From Asaia bogorensis (GTDB lineage: Bacteria; Pseudomonadota; Alphaproteobacteria; Acetobacterales; Acetobacteraceae): a stretch of DNA of 5,023 nucleotides. Shown one piece after another: positions 1 to 5,023 of the stretch. Under the pieces are notes generated by a model that made no database searches, was not told where the DNA came from, and saw only the letters and a list, made by a program, of their open reading frames with translations. Location: contig CAMCEP010000221.1 of NCBI GenBank assembly GCA_945873675.1, positions 1-5,023 on the forward strand, written 5' to 3'. The position numbers and the translations under genes are program-made. Each line of letters opens with the position of its first letter. Within the stretch, counting starts at the first letter, position 1.

Positions 1-482
1 TCTACTGGCAGCGCGTATTCCAGCAAATAGCGCCTGCCATTGATCTCTCGTGTTTCGCGCCCTTCGGCCAATTCGGTACCAACCGCGGTTGGCGTATAAA
101 AGGCGGGAATGCCGGCACCGGCAGCGCGCAACCGCTCGGCCAGGGTGCCTTGCGGGACGATTTCCGCTTCAACCTCTCCGCTTTCATAGTATTTGGTGAA
201 GGGCAGCACATCGGATGCGCGGGTCGCGGCGGTGAAGGAGCAGATAACCTTCGCGACCTGCCCGTTTTCCACCAGCATGCCGATATCGGGCATGCGCGGC
301 TTATGGGCACCACCGGTGGTATTGGCGATGCAGGTCAGGCGCTTGGCGCCGCGCCGTGCCAGGGCGGCAATAAGGTTATAAGGCGTGCCCGGGCCGGCAA
401 AGCCGCCAATGGCAATCACCGCGCCGTCTGGAATATCCGCGACCGCCGCATCGAAATCCGGATATGTCTTGTTGCGTGCCAT
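1..482 (-). CDS. 3-oxoacid-type CoA-transferase, subunit A (N-terminal part, cut by window edge)
   Basis: Family I CoA-transferase alpha subunit. Such enzymes move CoA between a short acyl-CoA donor (often succinyl-CoA or acetyl-CoA) and a free acid in the cytoplasm, and normally work with a beta subunit encoded next door. The frame is open from the ATG at 482-480 to the left edge, giving 160 residues of a usual 215-240. Visible family marks are the glycine-rich GGFAGPGTP near residues 25-33, a NLIAAL helix, and the well-conserved stretch GTLAERLRAAGAGIPAFYTP followed by VGTELAEG and a TREINGRRYLLE segment. The start is supported by AGGGGG six bases upstream. The catalytic glutamate of the family is on the beta subunit, which would lie beyond the left edge. 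The N-terminal third differs from textbook ScoA/AtoD/PcaI (for example NTTGGAHKPRMPDIG), so the substrate cannot be named and no symbol is given. Confidence 0.9.
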   Translation of the reverse strand, partial: MARNKTYPDFDAAVADIPDGAVIAIGGFAGPGTPYNLIAALARRGAKRLTCIANTTGGAHKPRMPDIGMLVENGQVAKVICSFTAATRASDVLPFTKYYESGEVEAEIVPQGTLAERLRAAGAGIPAFYTPTAVGTELAEGRETREINGRRYLLEYALPV

Positions 483-488
483 GCGGTG

Positions 489-494
489 CCCCCT
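489..494 (-). promoter_or_regulatory. Ribosome binding site of the CoA-transferase gene
   Basis: On the minus strand AGGGGG lies six bases before the ATG at 482-480. It fixes the start codon of the CoA-transferase subunit. Confidence 0.65.
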
Positions 495-577
495 ACGATG
501 TCCGGCTTTATGCTTCGCCCAAGTGGCGCCAATGGCAAGGGGGGCGAAGGCATGCGCTGAGAGAATGATGTAATGTA

Positions 578-606
578 TCTATAGCCACATCACCTTGGTG
601 GTCGAA
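578..606 (-). promoter_or_regulatory. Candidate sigma70-like promoter of the CoA-transferase gene, with overlapping dyads
   Basis: On the minus strand, TATAGA (583-578) resembles a -10 box and TCGACC (605-600) a weak -35 box, 16 bases apart. Each matches the consensus at four of six positions. This would give a leader of roughly 90 bases before the ATG at 482. The stretch is the most AT-rich part of the gap. Two inverted repeats overlap it: TGATGT/ACATCA (566-571 and 587-592), which straddles the -10 box, and CACC-TT-GGTG (591-600) in the spacer and -35 edge. These could be a regulator site. The call rests on motif reading only. Confidence 0.25.
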
Positions 607-751
607 TCCTGAAGTGGTCCAACGCGTAGCATTGGTGTCCGATTGAAGGTGCCAATATCGGGCGAATGATCTCACGTCAGGACAAGGTCCTTAATTATAC
701 ACTGCCTTCTCTCAGAAAACCGCTTGATGGGTGTCGCCCGATGCACCTGAC

Positions 752-775
752 CATGCCGGCGAGAGGTCTGGCATG
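752..775 (+). other. Inverted repeat CATGCC/GGCATG in the manC upstream region
   Basis: Arms at 752-757 and 770-775 are perfect 6-bp complements around a 12-base loop. A short inner dyad (ACCT at 745-748 with AGGT at 764-767) competes with it. It could be a protein-binding site or the first of a series of RNA hairpins. There is no T-tract, so it is not an intrinsic terminator. Confidence 0.35.
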
Positions 776-827
776 CTGCGGGCCTTACGGTGGGGAGGGC
801 GCTTTGCCAGGCGAACCCCTTACGTGC

Positions 828-845
828 GCCCCATTATGATGGGGC
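828..845 (+). other. Perfect 7-bp hairpin upstream of manC
   Basis: GCCCCAT (828-834) and ATGGGGC (839-845) pair perfectly around the loop TATG. This is the tightest simple hairpin in the gap. Neither strand has a T-run after it, so an intrinsic terminator is unlikely. It may be part of a structured manC leader or a binding site. Confidence 0.45.
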
Positions 846-887
846 CGAGGTGTTGCAGAAAGGCCCGCCGGCAGGGGGCGGTACCAA

Positions 888-970
888 GCTTGCCTGGATC
901 GCGGATCGGGCAGGGGCAAGCCCTAAGCTCGTTTGGAGAGATGGCCAAGCCACTGCCTTGGCTTTGCCCC
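888..970 (+). promoter_or_regulatory. Possible manC leader with mutually exclusive pairings
   Basis: GCTTGCC (888-894) pairs with GGCAAGC (915-921). The overlapping GGGGCAAG (913-920) can instead pair with TTTGCCCC (963-970), with seven Watson-Crick pairs and one G-U. That second pairing encloses a further perfect hairpin, GCCAAG (944-949) with CTTGGC (957-962), loop of seven. The two outer pairings share bases 915-920 and so cannot coexist, the layout seen in attenuators and riboswitches. No known riboswitch consensus was recognised and the transcription start of manC is unknown. In sequence this GC-rich, chance pairing is a real alternative. Confidence 0.3.
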
Positions 971-980
971 GATTTCCCCC

Positions 981-994
981 TAAGCACAGGCTTA
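981..994 (+). other. Short hairpin just upstream of the manC ribosome binding site
   Basis: TAAGC (981-985) and GCTTA (990-994) pair around ACAG and end three bases before the GGAG at 998-1001. If transcribed it would sit directly next to the ribosome landing site. An 8-base direct repeat CCCTAAGC occurs at 921-928 and again at 978-985, overlapping the left arm. Confidence 0.3.
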
Positions 995-997
995 TGC

Positions 998-1001
998 GGA
1001 G
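998..1001 (+). promoter_or_regulatory. Ribosome binding site of manC; leaves two possible starts
   Basis: GGAG lies 6 bases before an in-frame TTG (1008) and 12 bases before the in-frame ATG (1014). An in-frame TGA at 1005-1007 closes the frame just ahead, so these are the only two candidate starts. The spacing favours TTG, while codon preference favours ATG. The protein differs by two residues. Confidence 0.5.
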
Positions 1002-1013
1002 CGATGATTGCCC

Positions 1014-2435
1014 ATGAACACCAATTCCCCCCCGATCCTGCCTGTGATCCTGTCCGGCGGCACCGGCACGCGGCTATGGCCGCTGTCGCGCGAAAGCTAT
1101 CCTAAGCAATTCTGGCCGCTGGCTTCAGACAAGACCATGCTGGCGGATACTGCCGCGCGAGGTTCTGGCGCTGGTTTCCTGCCGCCGATGGTCGTTTGCA
1201 ATGAAGCGCATCGCTTCCTGGTCGCCGAGCAATTGCGCGACAAGGGCGCTTCCATCGTGCTGGAACCCATTGGCCGCAATAGCGCGCCTGCCATCGCCGC
1301 TGCCGCATTGCTCGCCGAGGAAACCGCGCCTGGTGCTGTGCTGTGGTTCATGGCCGCCGATGCCGCGATTGGCGATGTGGCTGCGCTGCAAGCCGCACTG
1401 GCTAAGGCCGCTGCGGCGGCGCTAGCGGGGGCGATTGTCACCTTCGGCATGCAGCCAACCGCGCCAGAAACCGGCTATGGCTATATCGAAACCGGTGACG
1501 CCTTGCCGGGCAGCGATGGCGTCAAGCGCATTGCGCGCTTTGTGGAAAAGCCTGATGCCGCCCGCGCGGCGGAATTCCTGAAAACTGGCCGACATTTTTG
1601 GAATTCCGGCATGTTCGTCGCCACTGCCGCGACCATGCTGGCGGAACTTGAAACCCATGCACCAGAGGTACTGAAGGGTGTCCGCGCCGCGGTGGCCGCC
1701 GCCGCGCGCGATGGGGATTTCATCCGGCTTGAATCGGCTGCCTTCACGGCCACACCTGCCATCAGCATTGATTACGCGGTGATGGAACGCACGCAAAAAG
1801 CCGCCGTGGTGCCGGCTGCCATCGGCTGGTCCGATATCGGTTCCTGGGCTGCGTTATGGGAGATTCAACCGAAGGATGCTGCCGGCAATGCCACGCTTGG
1901 TCCCGTTGAATTGGTAGGCGCCAAGAATTGCTATGTCCGCAGCGAAACCATCCTGACCGGGGTGATCGGCTTGGAAAACGCCGTGGTGGTCGTCACAGAT
2001 GATGCTGTGCTCGCCATGCATCGCGACCATGCGCAGGATGTGAAAAAGCTGGTGGACCAATTGAAGGCGCGCGGTGCCAAGGAAGCCACCGAACACCGCC
2101 GCGCCTATCGCCCCTGGGGCCATTACGAAGGCCTGATCATGGGGGACCGCTTCCAGGTCAAGAAGATCGAGGTTCGCCCCGGCGCCAAGCTTTCCCTGCA
2201 AAAGCATTTCCACCGCGCGGAGCATTGGGTGGTCGTCTCCGGCACTGCCATTGTGCGGCGCGATGGGGAAGAAATCATGCTGCGGGAGAATGAAAGCGTC
2301 TATCTGCCGCTTGGCTGCATCCATCGCATGGAAAACCCCGGCAAGATCCCGCTGACCCTGATTGAGGTGCAATCCGGCTCCTACCTCGGCGAGGATGATA
2401 TTGTGCGCCTTGAGGATACTTACGGGCGGAGTTGA
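1014..2435 (+). CDS. manC: Mannose-1-phosphate guanylyltransferase / mannose-6-phosphate isomerase (bifunctional)
   Basis: Bifunctional cytoplasmic enzyme of GDP-mannose synthesis. The C-terminal domain interconverts fructose-6-P and mannose-6-P (type II PMI), and the N-terminal domain makes GDP-mannose from mannose-1-P and GTP. The 473 residues match the AlgA/CpsB/XanB family length (about 465-480). Visible marks are the nucleotidyltransferase signature SGGTGTRLWPLSR with YPKQF (residues 14-33), EPIGRNSAPAIA (84-95), GYGYI (154-158), FVEKPD (176-181), WNSGMF (196-201), SIDYAVMER and GWSDIGSWAALW (about 251-282). The cupin-type isomerase domain shows RPWGHYE (366-372), HFHRAEHW (398-405, metal-binding histidines) and EDDIVRLEDTYGR at the end. 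One oddity is that the usual (P/A)-A-D-H motif reads AADA near residue 117, so the histidine is lost while the aspartate is kept. No polysaccharide genes flank it. The start was taken at ATG 1014; TTG 1008 is an alternative with better spacing. The likely role is supplying GDP-mannose for surface glycans. Confidence 0.95.
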   Translation: MNTNSPPILPVILSGGTGTRLWPLSRESYPKQFWPLASDKTMLADTAARGSGAGFLPPMVVCNEAHRFLVAEQLRDKGASIVLEPIGRNSAPAIAAAALLAEETAPGAVLWFMAADAAIGDVAALQAALAKAAAAALAGAIVTFGMQPTAPETGYGYIETGDALPGSDGVKRIARFVEKPDAARAAEFLKTGRHFWNSGMFVATAATMLAELETHAPEVLKGVRAAVAAAARDGDFIRLESAAFTATPAISIDYAVMERTQKAAVVPAAIGWSDIGSWAALWEIQPKDAAGNATLGPVELVGAKNCYVRSETILTGVIGLENAVVVVTDDAVLAMHRDHAQDVKKLVDQLKARGAKEATEHRRAYRPWGHYEGLIMGDRFQVKKIEVRPGAKLSLQKHFHRAEHWVVVSGTAIVRRDGEEIMLRENESVYLPLGCIHRMENPGKIPLTLIEVQSGSYLGEDDIVRLEDTYGRS

Positions 2436-2499
2436 TTTCCCTCATGATCCCTCCGGGGTGAATGGTGCAGCCTTTTTGGCTTTGCAGGGGTAATTCTGC

Positions 2500-3024
2500 A
2501 TGGCCGAGCATCCCGAAGCGCATCATCACCGCCGCCATATCCATTTGCGTACCGCCCTGTCGCGCGCCCGGAAAAGGCGGCGGAGTGAAGGCCCGGCGCC
2601 GCCGCTGACGCTCGGCGAAAGGCTTTCCGATCTGGTGGCGGCAACGGTCGGGTCATGGCGCTTTATCCTGATCCAGTCCGGGCTATTGCTGGCCTGGCTG
2701 ATTGCCAATGCGGTCTCTGGCAGCAATGCCTGGGACCCCTTTCCCTTCATCCTGCTGAACCTGATGCTATCCTTCCAGGCGGCCTATACGGCGCCCATCA
2801 TCATGATGAGCCAGAACCGCCAGGCGGATATAGACCGCATCCGGTCCATCGCCGATTACCAGGTGAATATCCGTGCCGAGGCCGAAATCAGCCTGCTGCA
2901 TGAAAAGCTGGACCTGTTGCGCGAACAGCAGGTGGCGGAATTGATCTCGCTGCTCAAAGCATCCCTGTCCCGTATTGAGGCATTGGAGGACCGTATCTTG
3001 CCAAACCCGCCGCCAGCCCCCTGA
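2500..3024 (+). CDS. DUF1003 family two-helix membrane protein
   Basis: The 174-residue protein matches the DUF1003 family of predicted inner-membrane proteins, whose biochemical function is not established. Order of parts: a basic, His/Arg-rich tail (residues 7-30, with HHHRRHIH and ARKRRR); GERLSDLVAATVGSWRFI leading into TM1 (about 54-72); the family core WDPFPFILLNLMLS (78-91), which starts TM2 (about 82-101); IIMMSQNRQADIDR (100-113); then DYQVNIRAEAEISLLHEKLD (119-138), which opens a likely coiled coil to about residue 165; and a Pro-rich end. The positive N-terminus and charged C-terminal region suggest both ends are cytoplasmic. The ATG is preceded by AGGGG (2486-2490) nine bases upstream. 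It follows manC by 64 bases with no strong terminator between them (only a 4-bp AGCC/GGCT dyad at 2469-2481), so co-transcription is possible. Nothing links its function to GDP-mannose. Confidence 0.92.
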   Translation: MAEHPEAHHHRRHIHLRTALSRARKRRRSEGPAPPLTLGERLSDLVAATVGSWRFILIQSGLLLAWLIANAVSGSNAWDPFPFILLNLMLSFQAAYTAPIIMMSQNRQADIDRIRSIADYQVNIRAEAEISLLHEKLDLLREQQVAELISLLKASLSRIEALEDRILPNPPPAP

Positions 3025-3066
3025 AAATCACCCTTCGACTGGCCCGGCGGATATGCAAGACTACCG

Positions 3067-3094
3067 ATCGGCTGCGGCACCCGCCGCGGCCGAT
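3067..3094 (+). promoter_or_regulatory. Strong 12-bp hairpin between the DUF1003 gene and the small membrane protein gene
   Basis: Bases 3067-3078 pair with 3083-3094 over 12 consecutive pairs (11 Watson-Crick, one G-U at 3073/3088) around the loop ACCC. It starts 42 bases after the DUF1003 stop and ends four bases before the GAGG of the next gene. GGGTGAGG follows rather than a T-tract, so it is not a classical intrinsic terminator on either strand. Possible roles are partial or Rho-assisted termination, protection of the upstream mRNA 3' end, or tuning of ribosome access to the downstream gene. It could also be a copy of a dispersed palindromic repeat. Confidence 0.6.
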
Positions 3095-3098
3095 GGGT

Positions 3099-3102
3099 GA
3101 GG
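3099..3102 (+). promoter_or_regulatory. Ribosome binding site of the small membrane protein gene
   Basis: GAGG lies nine bases before the ATG at 3112 and supports this start over the in-frame GTG at 3097, which overlaps the motif. It is directly next to the 3067-3094 hairpin. Confidence 0.55.
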
Positions 3103-3111
3103 GACGCTTGG

Positions 3112-3273
3112 ATGGAATGGATTCTGCAAACCCTGATGATGATGGGCGCCAAGGCAGCGTCCCTTTTCATCCATCCCGACTCCCCGAATTTCGAGGTTGT
3201 GCAGGGCATGATGGCCGTGGTCGCGCTGGTCGGCTGCGTTGTGCTGATTGCTATCGCTTTCCGGAAAAAATAG
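3112..3273 (+). CDS. Small single-pass membrane protein (53 aa), unrecognised
   Basis: I do not recognise the family. The frame encodes 53 residues: a hydrophobic/amphipathic start (MEWILQTLMMMGAKAASLFI, 1-20), a short polar turn HPDSPNFE (21-28), a strongly hydrophobic segment from about 32 to 50 (MMAVVALVGCVVLIAIAF), then RKK at the end. This reads as one transmembrane helix with the basic tail inside. The N-terminal stretch may lie along the membrane or form a second helix. Evidence for a real gene is the ribosome binding site at 3099-3102, an uninterrupted hydrophobic helix capped by basic residues, and the position of the stop four bases before the helicase ATG. It probably shares a transcript and coupled translation with that gene. 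No signal peptidase site is evident. It could be a partner of the helicase, or an unrelated small protein caught in the same transcript. Confidence 0.65.
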   Translation: MEWILQTLMMMGAKAASLFIHPDSPNFEVVQGMMAVVALVGCVVLIAIAFRKK

Positions 3274-3277
3274 CCAC

Positions 3278-5023
3278 ATGACGGATCTTCGCACGGCGCT
3301 GGAAGAAGCCCGCCGGGGCTTGCTTGATCTTTCCACGCGCAATCGCCTGCTTTCCCTGCCCAAGCCCGGCACATCACGCGGCGTCATCATTCTGGATGAT
3401 GAGGATGCGGATTTCGCCCTTGGCGCGCTGCAAGCGGGCCGCGCCTTTGGCTTTGAAGCCTCAGCCGCCGCGCCAGAAGCCGCGCCAGCAGAAGCACCCC
3501 CCGGCAAGCCGCGCCGCGCGCGTAGCGTGAAGGTGAAGCCAGAGGGTGTTGGCACCGCCAAAACCGATGCGGCGCGCGAAGAATATCAGCGCGATGACAA
3601 GCTGCGCGTGCAACTGCCGCCGACAGACCTTGTTCGCCGGCTGCGCGACATCATGCAGGATGCGCGCACGGCCCGCGAAGAAACCGGCGTGCCCACACTC
3701 TATTTGGCGCTTGGTGCACTGATCTGGCGTGACCCCGCGACGCCTGAGACCGAACGGCTCGCGCCGCTGGCGCTGCTGCCGGTGGCCTTGGAACGCGAAG
3801 GGGTTTCGCAGAATTTCAAGCTGCGCGGGGCAGGGGGGGATATCGCGGAGAATCTATCGCTCCGCGAAATGCTCAAGGTGAATTTCAAGGCCACGCTGCC
3901 GGATTTCGATGCTGAGGCCTATACGCCGACCGCTTGGGCGGAAGCCGTCGCAGCGCTGGTGGCTGAGCGTGAGCATTGGCGCGTGGATGCGGATGCGCTT
4001 GCGATTGGCTTATTCTCCTTCGCCAAATTCCTGATGTGGCGAGATCTGGGGCCTGAGGAAAATCCGGGCCTTGCCGATCACCCCATGGTGCGCGCGCTGG
4101 TGGGTGGCGAGGCGCTTTCGATCCCGCCCGTGTTTCCCGATGACGCCGATGTGGATGTGGAAATCCCGGTGGAGCGGCTGGATCATGTGATGGATGTGGA
4201 TGGCAGCCAGGCTTTGGCGGCGGAAGCCGTCAGGCGCGGCGGGCATGTCGTGATCCAGGGCCCACCCGGCACCGGCAAAAGCCAGACCATCAGCAATATC
4301 ATCGCCCAGGCGGTGTTGGATGGGCGGAGCGTTTTGTTCGTGGCCGAGAAACTCGCCGCCCTTGAAGTGGTGAAGCGCCGGCTGGAGAGTATTGGCCTTG
4401 GCGCTGCCTGCCTGGAATTGCATTCGGAAAAGCAATCGAAGCGCGCGGTTTTGGATGAATTGCGCGCGACACTTTCCCTGCCCATGCCGCCCAAGCCGGA
4501 ACGCGACGCGGTGGTGCGCCGCCTGGGGGCGCTGCGCGGGCGGATCAATCGCCATGCGGCGGCGATGCGCGGAACGGTTGGCGCTTCGGGCCTTGCGCTG
4601 CATCAGGTGATTGGCGCGCTGGTTGGCTTGCGCCAACGCGGTGTTGCGGCGCCGGATTTTTCCGTGAACGCTACGGAATGGGATGCGGGCGGGATGGAAG
4701 CGCGGCGCGATGCGATCAAGCTGCTGGCCGGCTATGCGGCAGAAGGCGGCGCGCAAAGCCCCTGGCGCGGCGTGATGGCCGATATCGGCCCCGCCGATGC
4801 GGATCGGTTGCTTGGCAAGCTGCCCGGCTGGATCCGTGCCTTTGCAACCGCAGGTGCGGTGCTTGGTGCGGAGGCTGGGCCGAAGGCGGCGGAAGGCGCG
4901 CTTGCCTTACGCCCGGCCTTGCTCTCGGCTCCGGTACATGACGCGGCGGCACTTAAGCATGAAGCCTGGGCGGGCGATCTGGCGCCGCTGGAAGCCTTGG
5001 TGCAGGCGCTGGGCGCTTTGCAA
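3278..5023 (+). CDS. DUF4011-type superfamily 1 helicase-like ATPase (N-terminal 582 residues, cut by window edge)
   Basis: Large P-loop ATPase with an N-terminal DUF4011-like region; the frame stays open to the right edge. Visible order: LLDLSTRNRLL (residues 15-25, typical of these proteins); an Ala/Pro-rich, then basic linker (about 60-90); a region with LAPLALLPVALER (161-173) and FSFAKFLMWRDL (246-257) as in the family; VMDVDGSQ (304-311), equivalent to the conserved D-x-SQ before the motor; Walker A GPPGTGKS (328-335); VLFVAEKLAALEVVKRRL (352-369); and CLELHS (378-383). After about 400 the sequence is helical and less conserved, as expected for an insert. Walker B and later helicase motifs lie outside. 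Family members often exceed 1,200 residues, and some end in DUF3320 or a Vsr/DUF559-like nuclease and occur among anti-phage genes (recalled knowledge). The start follows the small gene by four bases; upstream there is only a weak GGA 12 bases away, suggesting coupled translation. Substrate and role are inferred. Confidence 0.88.
   Translation, partial: MTDLRTALEEARRGLLDLSTRNRLLSLPKPGTSRGVIILDDEDADFALGALQAGRAFGFEASAAAPEAAPAEAPPGKPRRARSVKVKPEGVGTAKTDAAREEYQRDDKLRVQLPPTDLVRRLRDIMQDARTAREETGVPTLYLALGALIWRDPATPETERLAPLALLPVALEREGVSQNFKLRGAGGDIAENLSLREMLKVNFKATLPDFDAEAYTPTAWAEAVAALVAEREHWRVDADALAIGLFSFAKFLMWRDLGPEENPGLADHPMVRALVGGEALSIPPVFPDDADVDVEIPVERLDHVMDVDGSQALAAEAVRRGGHVVIQGPPGTGKSQTISNIIAQAVLDGRSVLFVAEKLAALEVVKRRLESIGLGAACLELHSEKQSKRAVLDELRATLSLPMPPKPERDAVVRRLGALRGRINRHAAAMRGTVGASGLALHQVIGALVGLRQRGVAAPDFSVNATEWDAGGMEARRDAIKLLAGYAAEGGAQSPWRGVMADIGPADADRLLGKLPGWIRAFATAGAVLGAEAGPKAAEGALALRPALLSAPVHDAAALKHEAWAGDLAPLEALVQALGALQ

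Larger units (their letters stand above)
483..1013. other. Gene-free stretch between divergent genes
   Basis: No convincing gene is visible on either strand. Open frames that cross it (for example 731-1105 and 790-1017 on the plus strand) give Arg/Pro/Cys-rich products with no recognisable family and run into or over manC in another frame. The left part (560-720) is relatively AT-rich and carries the candidate minus-strand promoter. The right part (750-1000) is GC-rich and contains a series of inverted repeats, described separately. No clear -35/-10 pair for manC was found. TTAATTATAC at 691-700 could hold a -10 box, but no -35 sits at the right distance. No fragment of a decayed protein gene was recognised. 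Confidence 0.6.

Noticed and set aside
680..701. GGAC-AAG-GTCC hairpin followed by TTAATTATAC as a terminator or manC promoter
   Set aside because: The stem is only four pairs and no T-run follows. No -35 box lies at a normal distance from the AT-rich stretch.
880..891. GGTACCAAGCTT, adjoining KpnI and HindIII sites as in cloning vectors
   Set aside because: No other polylinker site or vector sequence follows on either side. Two palindromic hexamers can meet by chance, and the flanks look like the rest of the chromosome.
646..962. Cobalamin-riboswitch-like words (AGGTGCC at 646-652, GCCACTG around 949-955)
   Set aside because: The order and spacing do not fit, and the B12 box with its GAGACCTGCC-like core is absent.
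731..1105. A 124-codon plus-strand open frame in the gap
   Set aside because: It overlaps the start of manC by about 90 bases in another frame, its product is Arg/Pro/Cys-rich with no recognisable family, and no ribosome binding site stands out.
1422..2372. Long minus-strand open frames at 1422-1796 and 1854-2372
   Set aside because: Both are antisense to manC, which is clearly coding. Their products have no family features.
2436..2499. Terminator after manC
   Set aside because: Only a 4-bp AGCC/GGCT dyad with a T-rich loop (2469-2481) is present, and no T-tract follows the stem.
3034..3057. TTCGAC and TATGCA as a promoter for the small gene and helicase
   Set aside because: The spacer is only 12 bases and the -35 match is poor. 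An internal promoter remains possible but is not supported here.
4010..4756. A 248-codon open frame on the minus strand
   Set aside because: It lies wholly antisense to the helicase, whose protein matches a known family. The minus-strand product is Arg/His/Ala-rich with no recognisable domain and is a by-product of GC-rich codon bias.

Overview
The window is about 5 kb of GC-rich bacterial chromosome that reads as alphaproteobacterial. The codon usage is strongly GC-biased, the genes are closely packed, and the protein set (a CoA-transferase alpha subunit, ManC, a DUF1003 membrane protein, a DUF4011-type helicase) would fit the Acetobacteraceae/Rhodospirillales. That placement is inference from general appearance, not from a marker gene. 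No RNA gene, insertion sequence, CRISPR array or replication origin is visible.

Layout. Positions 1-482 (minus) hold the N-terminal 160 residues of a family I CoA-transferase subunit A, cut by the left edge. A gene-free stretch of about 530 bases (483-1013) separates it from a divergently transcribed plus-strand group. This gap has a plausible promoter with dyads for the minus-strand gene. Its right half (750-1000) is rich in inverted repeats, including two pairings that cannot form together, and may be a structured leader. Next come manC (1014-2435, bifunctional GDP-mannose pyrophosphorylase/phosphomannose isomerase), a DUF1003 two-helix membrane protein (2500-3024), a 53-residue predicted single-pass membrane protein (3112-3273), and the start of a large DUF4011/superfamily 1 helicase-like ATPase (3278 to beyond the right edge).

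How the genes relate. ManC makes GDP-mannose for surface polysaccharide, but no glycosyltransferase or export gene lies beside it here, so it looks like a stand-alone supply gene. The DUF1003 gene follows by 64 bases and may be co-transcribed. A 12-bp hairpin without a T-tract then separates this pair from the small membrane protein gene. Only 4 bases separate the small protein's stop from the helicase start, and the helicase has almost no ribosome binding site of its own, so translation of the two is probably coupled.

The most interesting candidate is this last pair, a small membrane protein with a DUF4011-family helicase. Relatives of the helicase are known from anti-phage systems, but its C-terminal half, which would show whether a nuclease is attached, lies outside the window. 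A defence role is therefore a hypothesis.
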